Below are positions 32,293-42,870 of a stretch of 64,000 nt of DNA, piece after piece. The notes below the pieces were generated by a model. The model was not told where the DNA came from. It was given only the letters and a program-made list of their open reading frames with translations, and did no database searches. Origin of the DNA: Streptomyces genisteinicus (GTDB lineage: Bacteria; Actinomycetota; Actinomycetes; Streptomycetales; Streptomycetaceae); the NCBI RefSeq assembly GCF_014489615.1, contig NZ_CP060825.1, forward strand, positions 248,001-312,000, read 5' to 3'. The position numbers and the translations under genes are program-made. Numbering within the stretch: the stretch's first letter is position 1; every line of letters begins with the position of its first letter.

Positions 32293-34446
32293 ATGGCCGC
32301 CTCCGGACCCGGGCGCCCCCAGCGCCCGGTCAGTGAAGCCGTCCCGGCGCTGGCGGAGCTCGCGCAGCACTTGCGCGAGCTCCGGCTCGAGGCCGGTATG
32401 ACGCTGGCCGAGCTCGCCGCTGCCGCGCACTGGAGCAAGGCCGCACTGAGCACCGCGACCGCAGGCGAGTCCCTGCCGAAGTGGAAGCTGGTCCGCGCCT
32501 GGGTCGAGGCCTGCGGACAGGCACCCAATCTACGTGTCTGGGAAGCCCGTTACCTCAAGGCGCAAGCGGAGTACCAGGTGATGCGCGAGGCGGTGCGGCA
32601 GCAGTCACCCGCCCCGGTGCCCGCGAACCGCGGCGGTCTTCCGCCGGTCGCTCCGGCACCGGCCGACGGCATCGGGCGGCTCGAACGCGTCCCGGAGCCG
32701 GCACCGGTCGTCGTGCAGCACGCCTCCACGGCGCTGGAACGCGACGGGTGGCGTTCCCTGGCCCCCGACACCCGCGCCTGGTCGGTCTCGGCGCACCCGT
32801 CCCCGCTGAAGCTGCGCTACACGACGGTGCACGAGGACATCGTCGATCCGGACGCCGGCGAGGGCGACCTGTCCGGCACCTACGACGAGATCGCGGAGGT
32901 GTTCGATCTGGCCGGCTGCCGGTGCCTGCTCGTCCTCGGTGCGCCCGGCAGCGGGAAGACGCAGCTCGCCCGTCACCTGGGCACGAAGCTGATGCAGTCA
33001 CGGCGCGGCGACGGGCCGGTACCCGTCCTGGTGTCGCTGAGCGGATGGCACGGGAGCGAAGGGCTCGAAGCGCTCCTGGAATGGACGGCAGCCGCCCTGG
33101 ACGGGGCGACGGCCGAGCACGTGCGGGGCCTGCTGGCCTCGGGCCGCATGCTGCCGGTCTTCGACGACTTCGACGGCGTGGCGCCGGGTGAGCGCGTGCC
33201 GGCCCTGCACGCGCTGAACCTCCTGGCACAGCAGGCGCGGTTCGTCCTGATCAGCGACGAGATCCCCTACACCGAGGCGGTGGTGGAGAGCGACAGCGTC
33301 ATCTCGGGCAGCGCCGGCATCCGCCTCGGCCCCGTCACCCCGTCCGATCTCGACGGATGGATCCAGCACGGCTCTCGGCAGCGGACGAAGCGCGAGCTGT
33401 GGGCCGCGGTCCTGGCGCACCTCGCCGCCCACCCGGGCTCGCCGGCCGAACACGTCCTGTCCGATCCCCTGCTGGCCGGCGCGGCCCGCCTCCTCTACAC
33501 CGACGGCCGGGCCGACCCCGGCGAACTGATCGCACCGCACGCGACGGCGGAATCGCTCGAACGGCGCCTGATGTCCCATCTCGTCGACACCTGGCTGCCG
33601 CGCCGGATGCGCAACCCCGGCCCCGACGCGAAGGCGGCCGGCCAGCGCATGCACCTCGCACTGCGCATGCTCGCCTCACGGCAGGAGGACCTGGGCCGGG
33701 CGGTGCACACCCGCCTGGCCTTGTACGCCCTTCCGCCCTGGAGCCGGTTCACGGCGGTGATCCTCTCCGTCGTCGTCTTCGGCTGGTGCGTGTCCGTCAC
33801 CAGCAGCACCAAGCCGGATCTCTACGGCAGCGGAACCACGGAGCTGTCCTCGCCGGGGATCCTCGCCGCTGTGCTCCTCGGCGTGGGCACCTACGTCTAC
33901 GTGCGACGCCAGTACGCCGAACGTGCCGGGCCGCCCTCTCCCTGGGAGCAGGCGACGCCTGTCGCCGCCGTGCCGGGCCTGATCCCCCTGTCGTTCTTCC
34001 TTCAGCCCCCCTACTACAGCTTGGGGGAAGCCGCCGGCGTCGTCCTCACCTCCGCCGTCCTCGCCCTGGCCGCCCGCCTCCACCACCGACGAGGCAGCCG
34101 CCTCACCCCCGCACGCCACCTGACCGAACTCCTCTTCCTCGCCGTGGCGTTCACCGCCGTCCCCATCGGCGGCACAGGTCCGTCCCAGGCCGTGCTCTTC
34201 CTCATCGCCGCGGCCCTTCTGACCTGCAGCACCGTCTACGGCCACTGGCTGCGGGCAGCGCTCACCTCACGCCTGGTCTGGATGCCCCTCAGACCCTCCG
34301 ACCTCACCGCCGCCATGGACGACGCCACCCGGCACGGCTTCATCTCCCGCGGCATCGACCACTACACCTTCACCCACCGGGCCCTCCTGCACCACTACCG
34401 GCGTCCCGCCCAGCCCGCATCCGAGTGGAGCGCACGCCCGCAATGA
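32293..34446 (+). CDS. XRE HTH-NACHT (STAND NTPase) protein with C-terminal membrane domain
   Basis: This 717-residue protein has an N-terminal XRE-type HTH at residues 20-75 (ELRLEAGMTLAELAAAAHWSKAALS) and a NACHT-type P-loop module at about 212-330. The Walker A reads LVLGAPGSGKTQLARHLG and the Walker B LPVFDDFDGV. From about 490 on several hydrophobic helices follow (SRFTAVILSVVVFGWCV, GILAAVLLGVGTYVYV, AVLFLIAAALLTCSTVYG). STAND NTPases act as signal switches, and relatives defend against phage or control development. The HTH, NTPase and membrane combination has no obvious effector enzyme. Coupled to the small membrane gene upstream. Confidence 0.85.
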   Translation: MAASGPGRPQRPVSEAVPALAELAQHLRELRLEAGMTLAELAAAAHWSKAALSTATAGESLPKWKLVRAWVEACGQAPNLRVWEARYLKAQAEYQVMREAVRQQSPAPVPANRGGLPPVAPAPADGIGRLERVPEPAPVVVQHASTALERDGWRSLAPDTRAWSVSAHPSPLKLRYTTVHEDIVDPDAGEGDLSGTYDEIAEVFDLAGCRCLLVLGAPGSGKTQLARHLGTKLMQSRRGDGPVPVLVSLSGWHGSEGLEALLEWTAAALDGATAEHVRGLLASGRMLPVFDDFDGVAPGERVPALHALNLLAQQARFVLISDEIPYTEAVVESDSVISGSAGIRLGPVTPSDLDGWIQHGSRQRTKRELWAAVLAHLAAHPGSPAEHVLSDPLLAGAARLLYTDGRADPGELIAPHATAESLERRLMSHLVDTWLPRRMRNPGPDAKAAGQRMHLALRMLASRQEDLGRAVHTRLALYALPPWSRFTAVILSVVVFGWCVSVTSSTKPDLYGSGTTELSSPGILAAVLLGVGTYVYVRRQYAERAGPPSPWEQATPVAAVPGLIPLSFFLQPPYYSLGEAAGVVLTSAVLALAARLHHRRGSRLTPARHLTELLFLAVAFTAVPIGGTGPSQAVLFLIAAALLTCSTVYGHWLRAALTSRLVWMPLRPSDLTAAMDDATRHGFISRGIDHYTFTHRALLHHYRRPAQPASEWSARPQ

Positions 34447-34560
34447 CCGTGTGGGGGGCGGCGGAAGGCACGGCCCGCCGCGTCGCTCGGGTCCGTGCGG
34501 GCCCGCCTCGAACCGGCGCCGGCCGTGCCCGGCCGCCCCTGCCTCCGTGCCGCCGCACCG

Positions 34561-35499
34561 TCACAACTGTGTCCGGACACGCAGAGCCCGGAGGGACCAC
34601 TCGAGCACGGGAGCCAGGCTCGTCGGGGCCGGCCAGCCGTTGACGACAGCGAGCAGGTGGAGGTAGCGCTCCCTGCGGGGGTCGTTCACGCTCTCCAGCC
34701 GGGCCGCCAGCCGACGGCGGAGTTCGATGCCGTCGGGGCGGCCGACGAGGTGTGCGTAGTGCGCCATGAACGCCGCGACGACCGTGTCGGCCCCGGAGGA
34801 GGCCGGGTCGACGCCGGCGGCCAGGGCCGGGGCGGCATGGTCACGGACGGTCGAGGCGATGTCGCGGCGGGGGCCCGTCGTGTCGCTGCGGGCCCGGTCG
34901 GCCGCCAGGTCCTCGGCCACCCGCCGCATGACGGCCCGGAAATCAGGGTCCAGCGACATCTCTGCCAGCTCCACCCACGCGTGGACCTGCTCGGTTCCCG
35001 GGTTGTCGGGCAGCTCGGGGGTCATCGTGCGCATGACCCCCGCGCATGCGGGATCGGCGTCGAGCCCGCCGAAGACGGCGTCGAGGAAATCGCCGACCAG
35101 ACGCCGGCGTTCGTCCTCGGAGAGCTGTGCCATCCGGTGCATGAGTTCCGTCTCCTCAGGTGTGGCCCCGCGCTGGGCGACCGCCGTCAGTACCGCGCGC
35201 CGCAGCCGCAGGACGCGGATCTGCACGGCCAGTGCGTCGGCGTGCGCCGCGGCGACCTCGGGAAGCGAGAGCTCGCGGTCCACGACCCGGCGGATCGCGG
35301 GGAGGCCGATGCCCAGCTCGCGCAGGGTCCGCACGAGCTCCAGGCGTGCGACGGCGTCGGCGCCGTAGCGGCGGTAGCCGGCGGGGCTCCGGTCCGTGGG
35401 CGACACGATTCCGCGATCGGACCAGAACCGAATGGTCTTGACCGTGAGGCCGGTTCGCCGAGCGAGCTCGCCGATCGAGTAGAGCGTGTCGCCGTTCAT
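34561..35499 (-). CDS. MerR-family transcriptional regulator
   Basis: This 312-residue protein has an N-terminal MerR winged helix (YSIGELARRTGLTVKTIRFWSDRGIVSP and GYRRYGADAVARLELVRTLRELG) and a coiled dimer helix. A long C-terminal helical domain of about 190 residues lacks the cysteines of metal sensors, so it probably senses a small molecule. The ATG at 35499 follows a G-rich stretch GAGGGTGGGGG. It is divergent from the GNAT-like gene at 35719. Confidence 0.9.
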   Translation of the reverse strand: MNGDTLYSIGELARRTGLTVKTIRFWSDRGIVSPTDRSPAGYRRYGADAVARLELVRTLRELGIGLPAIRRVVDRELSLPEVAAAHADALAVQIRVLRLRRAVLTAVAQRGATPEETELMHRMAQLSEDERRRLVGDFLDAVFGGLDADPACAGVMRTMTPELPDNPGTEQVHAWVELAEMSLDPDFRAVMRRVAEDLAADRARSDTTGPRRDIASTVRDHAAPALAAGVDPASSGADTVVAAFMAHYAHLVGRPDGIELRRRLAARLESVNDPRRERYLHLLAVVNGWPAPTSLAPVLEWSLRALRVRTQL

Positions 35500-35718
35500 G
35501 CCCCCACCCTCGCGTCTCCCCCTGCGGGAGACGCAAGCCCCTTCCCCTGCCGGCCACGTCCCGATCCGCACACAGCGGCCATCCTTCCGCCCTCGCGGCG
35601 CCCACGGGCCGTAACCGGCACCTCCCGCAATCCGGGCCCACGGGCAGGCGGGCCGGGCCGGGATCACCAAGGTCACCACCGTGAAGCGGACGGCCGCGCA
35701 CTGCTACGGTCGGGCGCC

Positions 35719-36222
35719 ATGAGCTGGCTTCCCGATGATTTCGTCCACCCCGTCCTCGTACCGCTGCCGGGCGGTGGCCATCACCTGCGGCCGATCCGGG
35801 AAGCGGACACCCCGCTCGACTATCCGGCCGTGATGGGTTCGCGCGAGCGGCTGTGGACCATCTTCGGCCCGGCCTGGGGATGGCCCGCGGCCACCATGAC
35901 CTACGAGGCCGACCGGGCCGACCTGTTGCGGCACGAGAAGGAGATCGCCGCACACCAGTCCTTCAACTACGCGCTGTTCGACGCGGCGGAGACAGCTCTG
36001 CTCGGCTGCGTCTACATCGACCCGCCGGAGAGGGCCGGCGCGGACGGCGAGATCTCCTGGTGGGTGGTGGACGAGCTGGTGGGGTCCGAGGTCGAGCAGG
36101 CCTTCGACGCGCTGGTGCCGCAGTGGATCGCCGCCGACTGGCCGTTCGAGCAGCCGCGCTTCCTCGGCCGTGAGATCTCCTGGTCGGACTGGCTCGCCCT
36201 GCCGGAGCATCCCCGCGCGTAA
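35719..36222 (+). CDS. GNAT-like N-acetyltransferase
   Basis: This 167-residue protein shows the N-terminal LRPIREADTPLDYPAVMGS of a GNAT fold and the central strand pair (NYALFDAAETALLGCVYIDPP). The acetyl-CoA loop is replaced by SWWVVDELVGSEVEQAF, seen in a Streptomyces subgroup. Activity is therefore uncertain. A TACGGT hexamer eight bases before the ATG suggests a leaderless transcript. Possibly controlled by the divergent MerR protein. Confidence 0.72.
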   Translation: MSWLPDDFVHPVLVPLPGGGHHLRPIREADTPLDYPAVMGSRERLWTIFGPAWGWPAATMTYEADRADLLRHEKEIAAHQSFNYALFDAAETALLGCVYIDPPERAGADGEISWWVVDELVGSEVEQAFDALVPQWIAADWPFEQPRFLGREISWSDWLALPEHPRA

Positions 36223-36465
36223 GCGGTTGTACCACCCGCATCCTGGCGAAGAGCGTTCGGTCCCGGGACGTGAGCTTCAGGAGCACTCCGTCAGCCCGCT
36301 CGGGCCCGGCTCCCTCGACAGCCCTGCGGTGGAGCCCTCGACAGCCACTTCCGGCCAACGGACGGCCCGGACCCGGACGCAGGCGTCGGGGTGGCCGCCG
36401 GAGGGAAAGGCCTCTCCCAGCGGGCCGGATCGGACCGCGGCGCGGCAGGAAACAGGGGGAGCGGC

Positions 36466-38838
<2,373 letters not shown>

Positions 38839-38919
38839 TGCGCCCTGCCAGCATCCCTCAAGGTCGAACGGCCAAGCCGTGGAGTACTGCCGAGCGCTGT
38901 CTGCCCCGCTCGTGTGAGG

Positions 38920-39693
38920 ATGGTCGGCACGTCTGCTCGTGCACTGAGCTTCGGCGCAACCGCGGAGGCGTACGAAAGGTTCCGGCTCGGGTATCCCAAG
39001 GCGCTCCTTGACGTGGTGATGACGTACGCGGGCCGGCCGGTCCGGACGGCCCTGGAGATCGGTGCGGGGACCGGCAAGGCAACCCGCCTGTTCGCCGACC
39101 ATGGGGTCACGGTCACGGCGACGGAGCCTGACGCTGCCATGCTCGCCGAGCTGAACAAGACCGCGCCCCCGAACGTGACGACCGTGCGGGCCGCGTTCGA
39201 GGACCTGCGGCCCGGTGAGACCTATGGCTTGGTCTATGCGGCGGCAGCCCTGCACTGGACGCGCCCAGAGGGTCGGTGGTCAAGAGCGGCCGCGCTACTG
39301 GAACCGGAGGGCGTGTTCGCCTCATTCGGCGGCCAGGTTCAGCTGGCTGACCCAGCTGTTGCGGAGTCTGTGCGTGCGGCGCGGACTCCGTTCCTGGAGA
39401 GCGACGAGGTTCCGTCTCCCGACGGGACTGCTCCTGATGAGGAAATGCAGTGGCCGGGCACGGAGCTGCAGCAGTCTCCGTTGTTCCTCGACATTCGGCA
39501 GGCCGTCGTCAAACGGCGCGTGACGATGAGCGCGGCGGATTACGTCGGCTACCTCTCCACCGTCTCGGCGTATCTCCAACTGCCGCAATCGAAGCGGCAA
39601 CAGGCCTATGACGCCATCATGCGAGTCCTGCCCGAGAGTGTCGAGATCGCCGCCGACATCATCGCCCATCTCGCGCGTCGGCGGCCCGAATAG
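38920..39693 (+). CDS. Class I SAM-dependent methyltransferase
   Basis: This 257-residue Rossmann methyltransferase has motif I ALEIGAGTGKATRLFADHG at about residues 46-64, a motif II acidic residue in VTATEPDAAML and motif III/IV YGLVYAAAALHWTRPEGRW, typical of UbiE/Coq5-like small-molecule methyltransferases. The ATG at 38920 or a GTG two codons earlier may be used, and neither has a strong Shine-Dalgarno. Codons are visibly less GC-biased than in flanking genes, hinting at later acquisition. Substrate unknown. Confidence 0.88.
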   Translation: MVGTSARALSFGATAEAYERFRLGYPKALLDVVMTYAGRPVRTALEIGAGTGKATRLFADHGVTVTATEPDAAMLAELNKTAPPNVTTVRAAFEDLRPGETYGLVYAAAALHWTRPEGRWSRAAALLEPEGVFASFGGQVQLADPAVAESVRAARTPFLESDEVPSPDGTAPDEEMQWPGTELQQSPLFLDIRQAVVKRRVTMSAADYVGYLSTVSAYLQLPQSKRQQAYDAIMRVLPESVEIAADIIAHLARRRPE

Positions 39694-39963
39694 GGGGCGA
39701 CGTTCCTTCTCGGGGCCACGGCAAGCCTCACGCAACGGCCTGCGTCGAGACGGCCATGTACGCAGCCTTCTCCTGCCCGGCGCCCACCGTGGTCACCCGA
39801 TACTGAGACGTCGTTCGAGCGACACCGCTCAAGATCGGAACAACAACAGCCACCAACCCCTCCTGCACTGTGTGCGGCAAGCCCCGGGAGCGTTCCGCTT
39901 CTGTGGAACGGCGTCACCCCCGAGGCTTCGCGGGCGCACCTGCGGGCCAGGGATCGCCGCGGT

Positions 39964-40929
39964 TCAGCGCACCCTTCCCCGCGGTTTCAGCGCCACGGGC
40001 GGGAGTTCGGGGGCGGGCAGGCGGTCGCCGTCGTAGCCCTTCACCTCGCCGAACCGGTCGCTGTTCATCCACTCCTCGCGGGCCTGGGCGACCTCCTCGT
40101 GCGAACGGCCGATGAAGTTCCACCACATGACGATCTCCTCCTCGAACGGCTCTCCGCCGAGGAGCATGAGGCCCGCGTCGGAGGCGGCGCGCAGGGGGAG
40201 TTCGGTGCGGCCGCAGCCGAGGTAGAGCATGGAGCCGGGGAGCACGGGGACGCCGTCGACGTGGGCCTCACCGGACATCGAGAGCACCGCGTACTCGAAG
40301 TCGGGGTCGAGCGGAAGGCGGCTCTCGGTGCCGGCGGCCAGGGCGAGGTCGGCGCCCACGATCGGGGTGTAGGCCGTGCCGGGCGACTCCGCGCCTTCGA
40401 GGGAGCCGAGGATCACGGTGGCGCTCAGGCCGGGGGCGGTGACTCGGGGCAGGTCGGTGTGGTGCTGGAAGTGGGGCTCGACCCCGCGGTGCTCGCCGGG
40501 CAGGGCGACCCACAACTGGGCGCCGTGCAGGTAGCGGGCGTGCTGCTTCGGGCTCTCCTCGGAGTGGCTGATCGCTCGGCCGGAGGTCATGAGTCCGAGT
40601 TCGCGGGGCCGGATGGTGGCGAGCGACCCGGTGCTGTCGCGGTGCAGCACCTCGCCGTCGTGCAGCCAGCTGACCGTCTGGAGACCCGTATGGGGGTGCG
40701 GGGGGACCTGCATGCCGGGCTCGTCGGCGATGTCGTCGGGGCCGTAGTGGTCGACGAAGGCCCAGGCGCCGACCATGCGCCTGCCGAGGTTGGGGAGGAG
40801 CCGGCGGACCTCGGTGGACTCACCGAGCTTCACGTGCCGGGGGCTGAGGAGTTCACGGACGGGCTCGGCCACGACGAACCCGCGGCCGCCGCAGACGGAC
40901 GCATCGGGCTGACGATCGAGATTGCTCAT
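39964..40929 (-). CDS. Pirin-family protein
   Basis: This 321-residue bicupin protein has the pirin signature FVDHYGPDDIADEPGMQVPPHPHTGLQTVSWLHDGEVLHRDS, containing the conserved metal-binding His-x-His, and the later SEESPKQHARYLHGAQLW. Bacterial pirins bind iron and may have quercetinase activity or act as redox sensors. The C-terminus has the usual FVGRSHEE-like FIGRSHEEVAQAREEW. It is monocistronic, divergent from the TPR gene. Confidence 0.93.
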   Translation of the reverse strand: MSNLDRQPDASVCGGRGFVVAEPVRELLSPRHVKLGESTEVRRLLPNLGRRMVGAWAFVDHYGPDDIADEPGMQVPPHPHTGLQTVSWLHDGEVLHRDSTGSLATIRPRELGLMTSGRAISHSEESPKQHARYLHGAQLWVALPGEHRGVEPHFQHHTDLPRVTAPGLSATVILGSLEGAESPGTAYTPIVGADLALAAGTESRLPLDPDFEYAVLSMSGEAHVDGVPVLPGSMLYLGCGRTELPLRAASDAGLMLLGGEPFEEEIVMWWNFIGRSHEEVAQAREEWMNSDRFGEVKGYDGDRLPAPELPPVALKPRGRVR

Positions 40930-41054
40930 GCCGCACAACCTAGTCGCCGGGACGGCCCGACGGGCCCCAGGGTGCCGTCGGCAGCCCCGGGAATGTGCGG
41001 CCGCGGCATGGCGTTCACATGATCGTCCGACCCCGTCGCACGAAAGGTACGCAG

Positions 41055-41402
41055 GTGAGCGAGAGCTACTTCGAGTTCGGGACCCCCGCCGAGCGATGGG
41101 ACCGGGCGCAGCTGTTCTTCGAGGCCAAGGAGTACGGCACGGCCGCCCGGATCCTGGCCGGACTGGTCGAGGAGACGCCGGAGCAGGTGGCGCCGCGGCT
41201 GCTGCTGGCCCGCGCCTACTACCACTCCGCCCGCCTCGGCAAGGCTGAGTCGGAGCTGCGGGCCGTGCTGGAGCGGGACCCCGTGGAGCACTACGCCCGG
41301 CTGATGCTGGGCCGCACGCTGCAGCGCCAGGGCCGGGCCGGTGAGGCGGAGCCGCATCTGCGGCTGGCGGCCGCGATGTCGGGCGACTCCCCCGCCGGGT
41401 GA
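41055..41402 (+). CDS. Tetratricopeptide-repeat protein
   Basis: This 115-residue all-helical protein has about three TPR units: AERWDRAQLFFEAKEYGTAARILAGLVEE, VAPRLLLARAYYHSARLGKAESELRAVLERDP and EHYARLMLGRTLQRQGRAGEAEPHLRLA. A GTG at 41055 (VSESYFEFG) is preferred over an upstream ATG because it follows GAAAGG. It probably mediates protein-protein contacts. A strong terminator follows 18 bases after the stop. Confidence 0.85.
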   Translation: MSESYFEFGTPAERWDRAQLFFEAKEYGTAARILAGLVEETPEQVAPRLLLARAYYHSARLGKAESELRAVLERDPVEHYARLMLGRTLQRQGRAGEAEPHLRLAAAMSGDSPAG

Positions 41403-41419
41403 CCGGACGCGGTGACGGG

Positions 41420-41453
41420 TCCGGTGTCACGGGTGCGTGCCCGTGACACCGGA
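41420..41453. terminator. 14-base-pair hairpin terminator
   Basis: Perfect stem tccggtgtcacggg (41420-41433) with cccgtgacaccgga (41440-41453) and a 6-base loop, directly downstream of the TPR gene. Confidence 0.85.
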
Positions 41454-41516
41454 GTCGGGGCCTGGGCGCCCCGGGGCATGCGGGCCCGCCGCTTCGAGGA
41501 CGACGCGTGGACGGTC

Positions 41517-41570
41517 ACGCGGATCGCGGCTCATGTGACGGGGAGCCCGCCCATGAGCCGCGATCCGCGT
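41517..41570. other. 19-base-pair perfect inverted repeat
   Basis: The arms at 41517-41535 and 41552-41570 pair over 19 bases without mismatch, with a 16-base loop that can form a small inner GGG/CCC hairpin. It is a second hairpin in the 325-base gap (41403-41727) between the TPR and AEC genes, 158 bases beyond the AEC stop. It may terminate the AEC transcript. No gene is seen in the gap. Confidence 0.6.
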
Positions 41571-41727
41571 CGCCGGACGGGAGGCGGAGACGCGCAGACC
41601 GGTGGGACGCGGGTCATCAGAAGCCGTGCGCCGCGCCGAAGGTGATGATGCGTCAGATCCGGCCGGGCGCCGGAGGTCCTGCGCTCCGCCGATCGCGCAC
41701 GCGGCGCGGCCTCACGCGGGCAGAGCG

Positions 41728-42732
41728 TCACGCGAGCAGCCAGGCGATCACCGAGAGCGAGGCCGTCGAGAGCACGGTGGACAGCAGCACGGTGTCGGTG
41801 ACGACCCGGGTGTCGAGGCGGTACTCGGAGGCGTAGACGAAGGCGTTCTGGGCGGTCGGGAGGCCGGCGCACAGCACGACGGCGAGCAGGTCGTCGCCGT
41901 CGAGCCGGAACACCGCGTGGGCGAGGACCCAGGCGAGCAGCGGGTGGACGACCGTCTTCAGCAGGACGAGGACGTACCGTTCGGCCTTCTCGTACCGTCG
42001 TGGCCCGTCGGGGGCGGACCGCTTCTCCGGGCCGGGTCCCCCTGTCGCGGTGCGCACCGTGGCGGGGCTCTCCCGCGGCGTGTCCCCGGCCGGGCGGCGG
42101 CGGTCGAGCGACAGGCCGAGGGCGAAGAGGGCGGCGGGCACGGCGGCGCCGCCGAGCATCTCGACGGGCGCGGTGGCCTCCGGGGGCAGGCGCAGGCCGA
42201 GGGCGGCGACCGCGGCGCCGGCCGCCGAGGCGGCGATCACGGGGTTGCGCAGCGGGAGGAGCAGCAGCCGGCGCGGCCGGTGGCGCGGGCCGCCCGTGTC
42301 GAGTTCGATCAGGACGATGATCACGGGGGTCACGAACAGCGTCTGCACCAGGGCGACGGCTATGACGAACGAGGCGTCGCCGAGGACGTGGAGGGCCACG
42401 GGGATGCCGAGGTTGGCAGAGTTGACGTAGGAGCCGGCCATGGCCCCGATGGCGCGGTCCGCCCGGCCGCGGCGGAACACCCTGCGGCCGAGGACCAGTC
42501 CGAGGGCGAACATCAGCACGAGGCTGAGCGCGAAGACCGCGACTCCCGGGGTGGCCAGCCGGGAGAGTCCGGCCCGCGAGAGCGTCAGGAACAGCAGCGC
42601 CGGCATGGCGAACACGAAGGCGAACCGGGCGAGGACGAACTGGGCCTGCCCGCCGAGGACATCGAGGCGGCCGGCCGCCCAGCCGGCCGCGGTGATCACC
42701 CAGATGGGCAGGAAGCCGGCGAGCACGGTCAC
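41728..42732 (-). CDS. AEC-family auxin efflux carrier-like transporter
   Basis: This 334-residue membrane protein has two bundles of about five helices separated by a long hydrophilic insert (about residues 205-245). It begins MTVLAGFLPIWVITAAGWAAGRL and contains SYVNSANLGIPVALHVLGD and the C-terminal AVVLCAGLPTAQNAFVYASEY, both conserved in the AEC family. The family exports organic anions or auxin-like acids. A GTG at 42732 is the start. No linked enzyme suggests a substrate. Confidence 0.9.
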   Translation of the reverse strand: MTVLAGFLPIWVITAAGWAAGRLDVLGGQAQFVLARFAFVFAMPALLFLTLSRAGLSRLATPGVAVFALSLVLMFALGLVLGRRVFRRGRADRAIGAMAGSYVNSANLGIPVALHVLGDASFVIAVALVQTLFVTPVIIVLIELDTGGPRHRPRRLLLLPLRNPVIAASAAGAAVAALGLRLPPEATAPVEMLGGAAVPAALFALGLSLDRRRPAGDTPRESPATVRTATGGPGPEKRSAPDGPRRYEKAERYVLVLLKTVVHPLLAWVLAHAVFRLDGDDLLAVVLCAGLPTAQNAFVYASEYRLDTRVVTDTVLLSTVLSTASLSVIAWLLA

Positions 42733-42870
42733 CGGGTCAGCATGCCCGAGCCCGTTCGGCCCCCGGTGACCGGGGTCGGCGGCTCAGGGTCCCGAACCCG
42801 GGCCCCGGCCTGCGGCCTCCCGGACCGCTGGGCCGTCCCCCGCCCGCCGCGGCGGGCGGGGGACGCGGGG

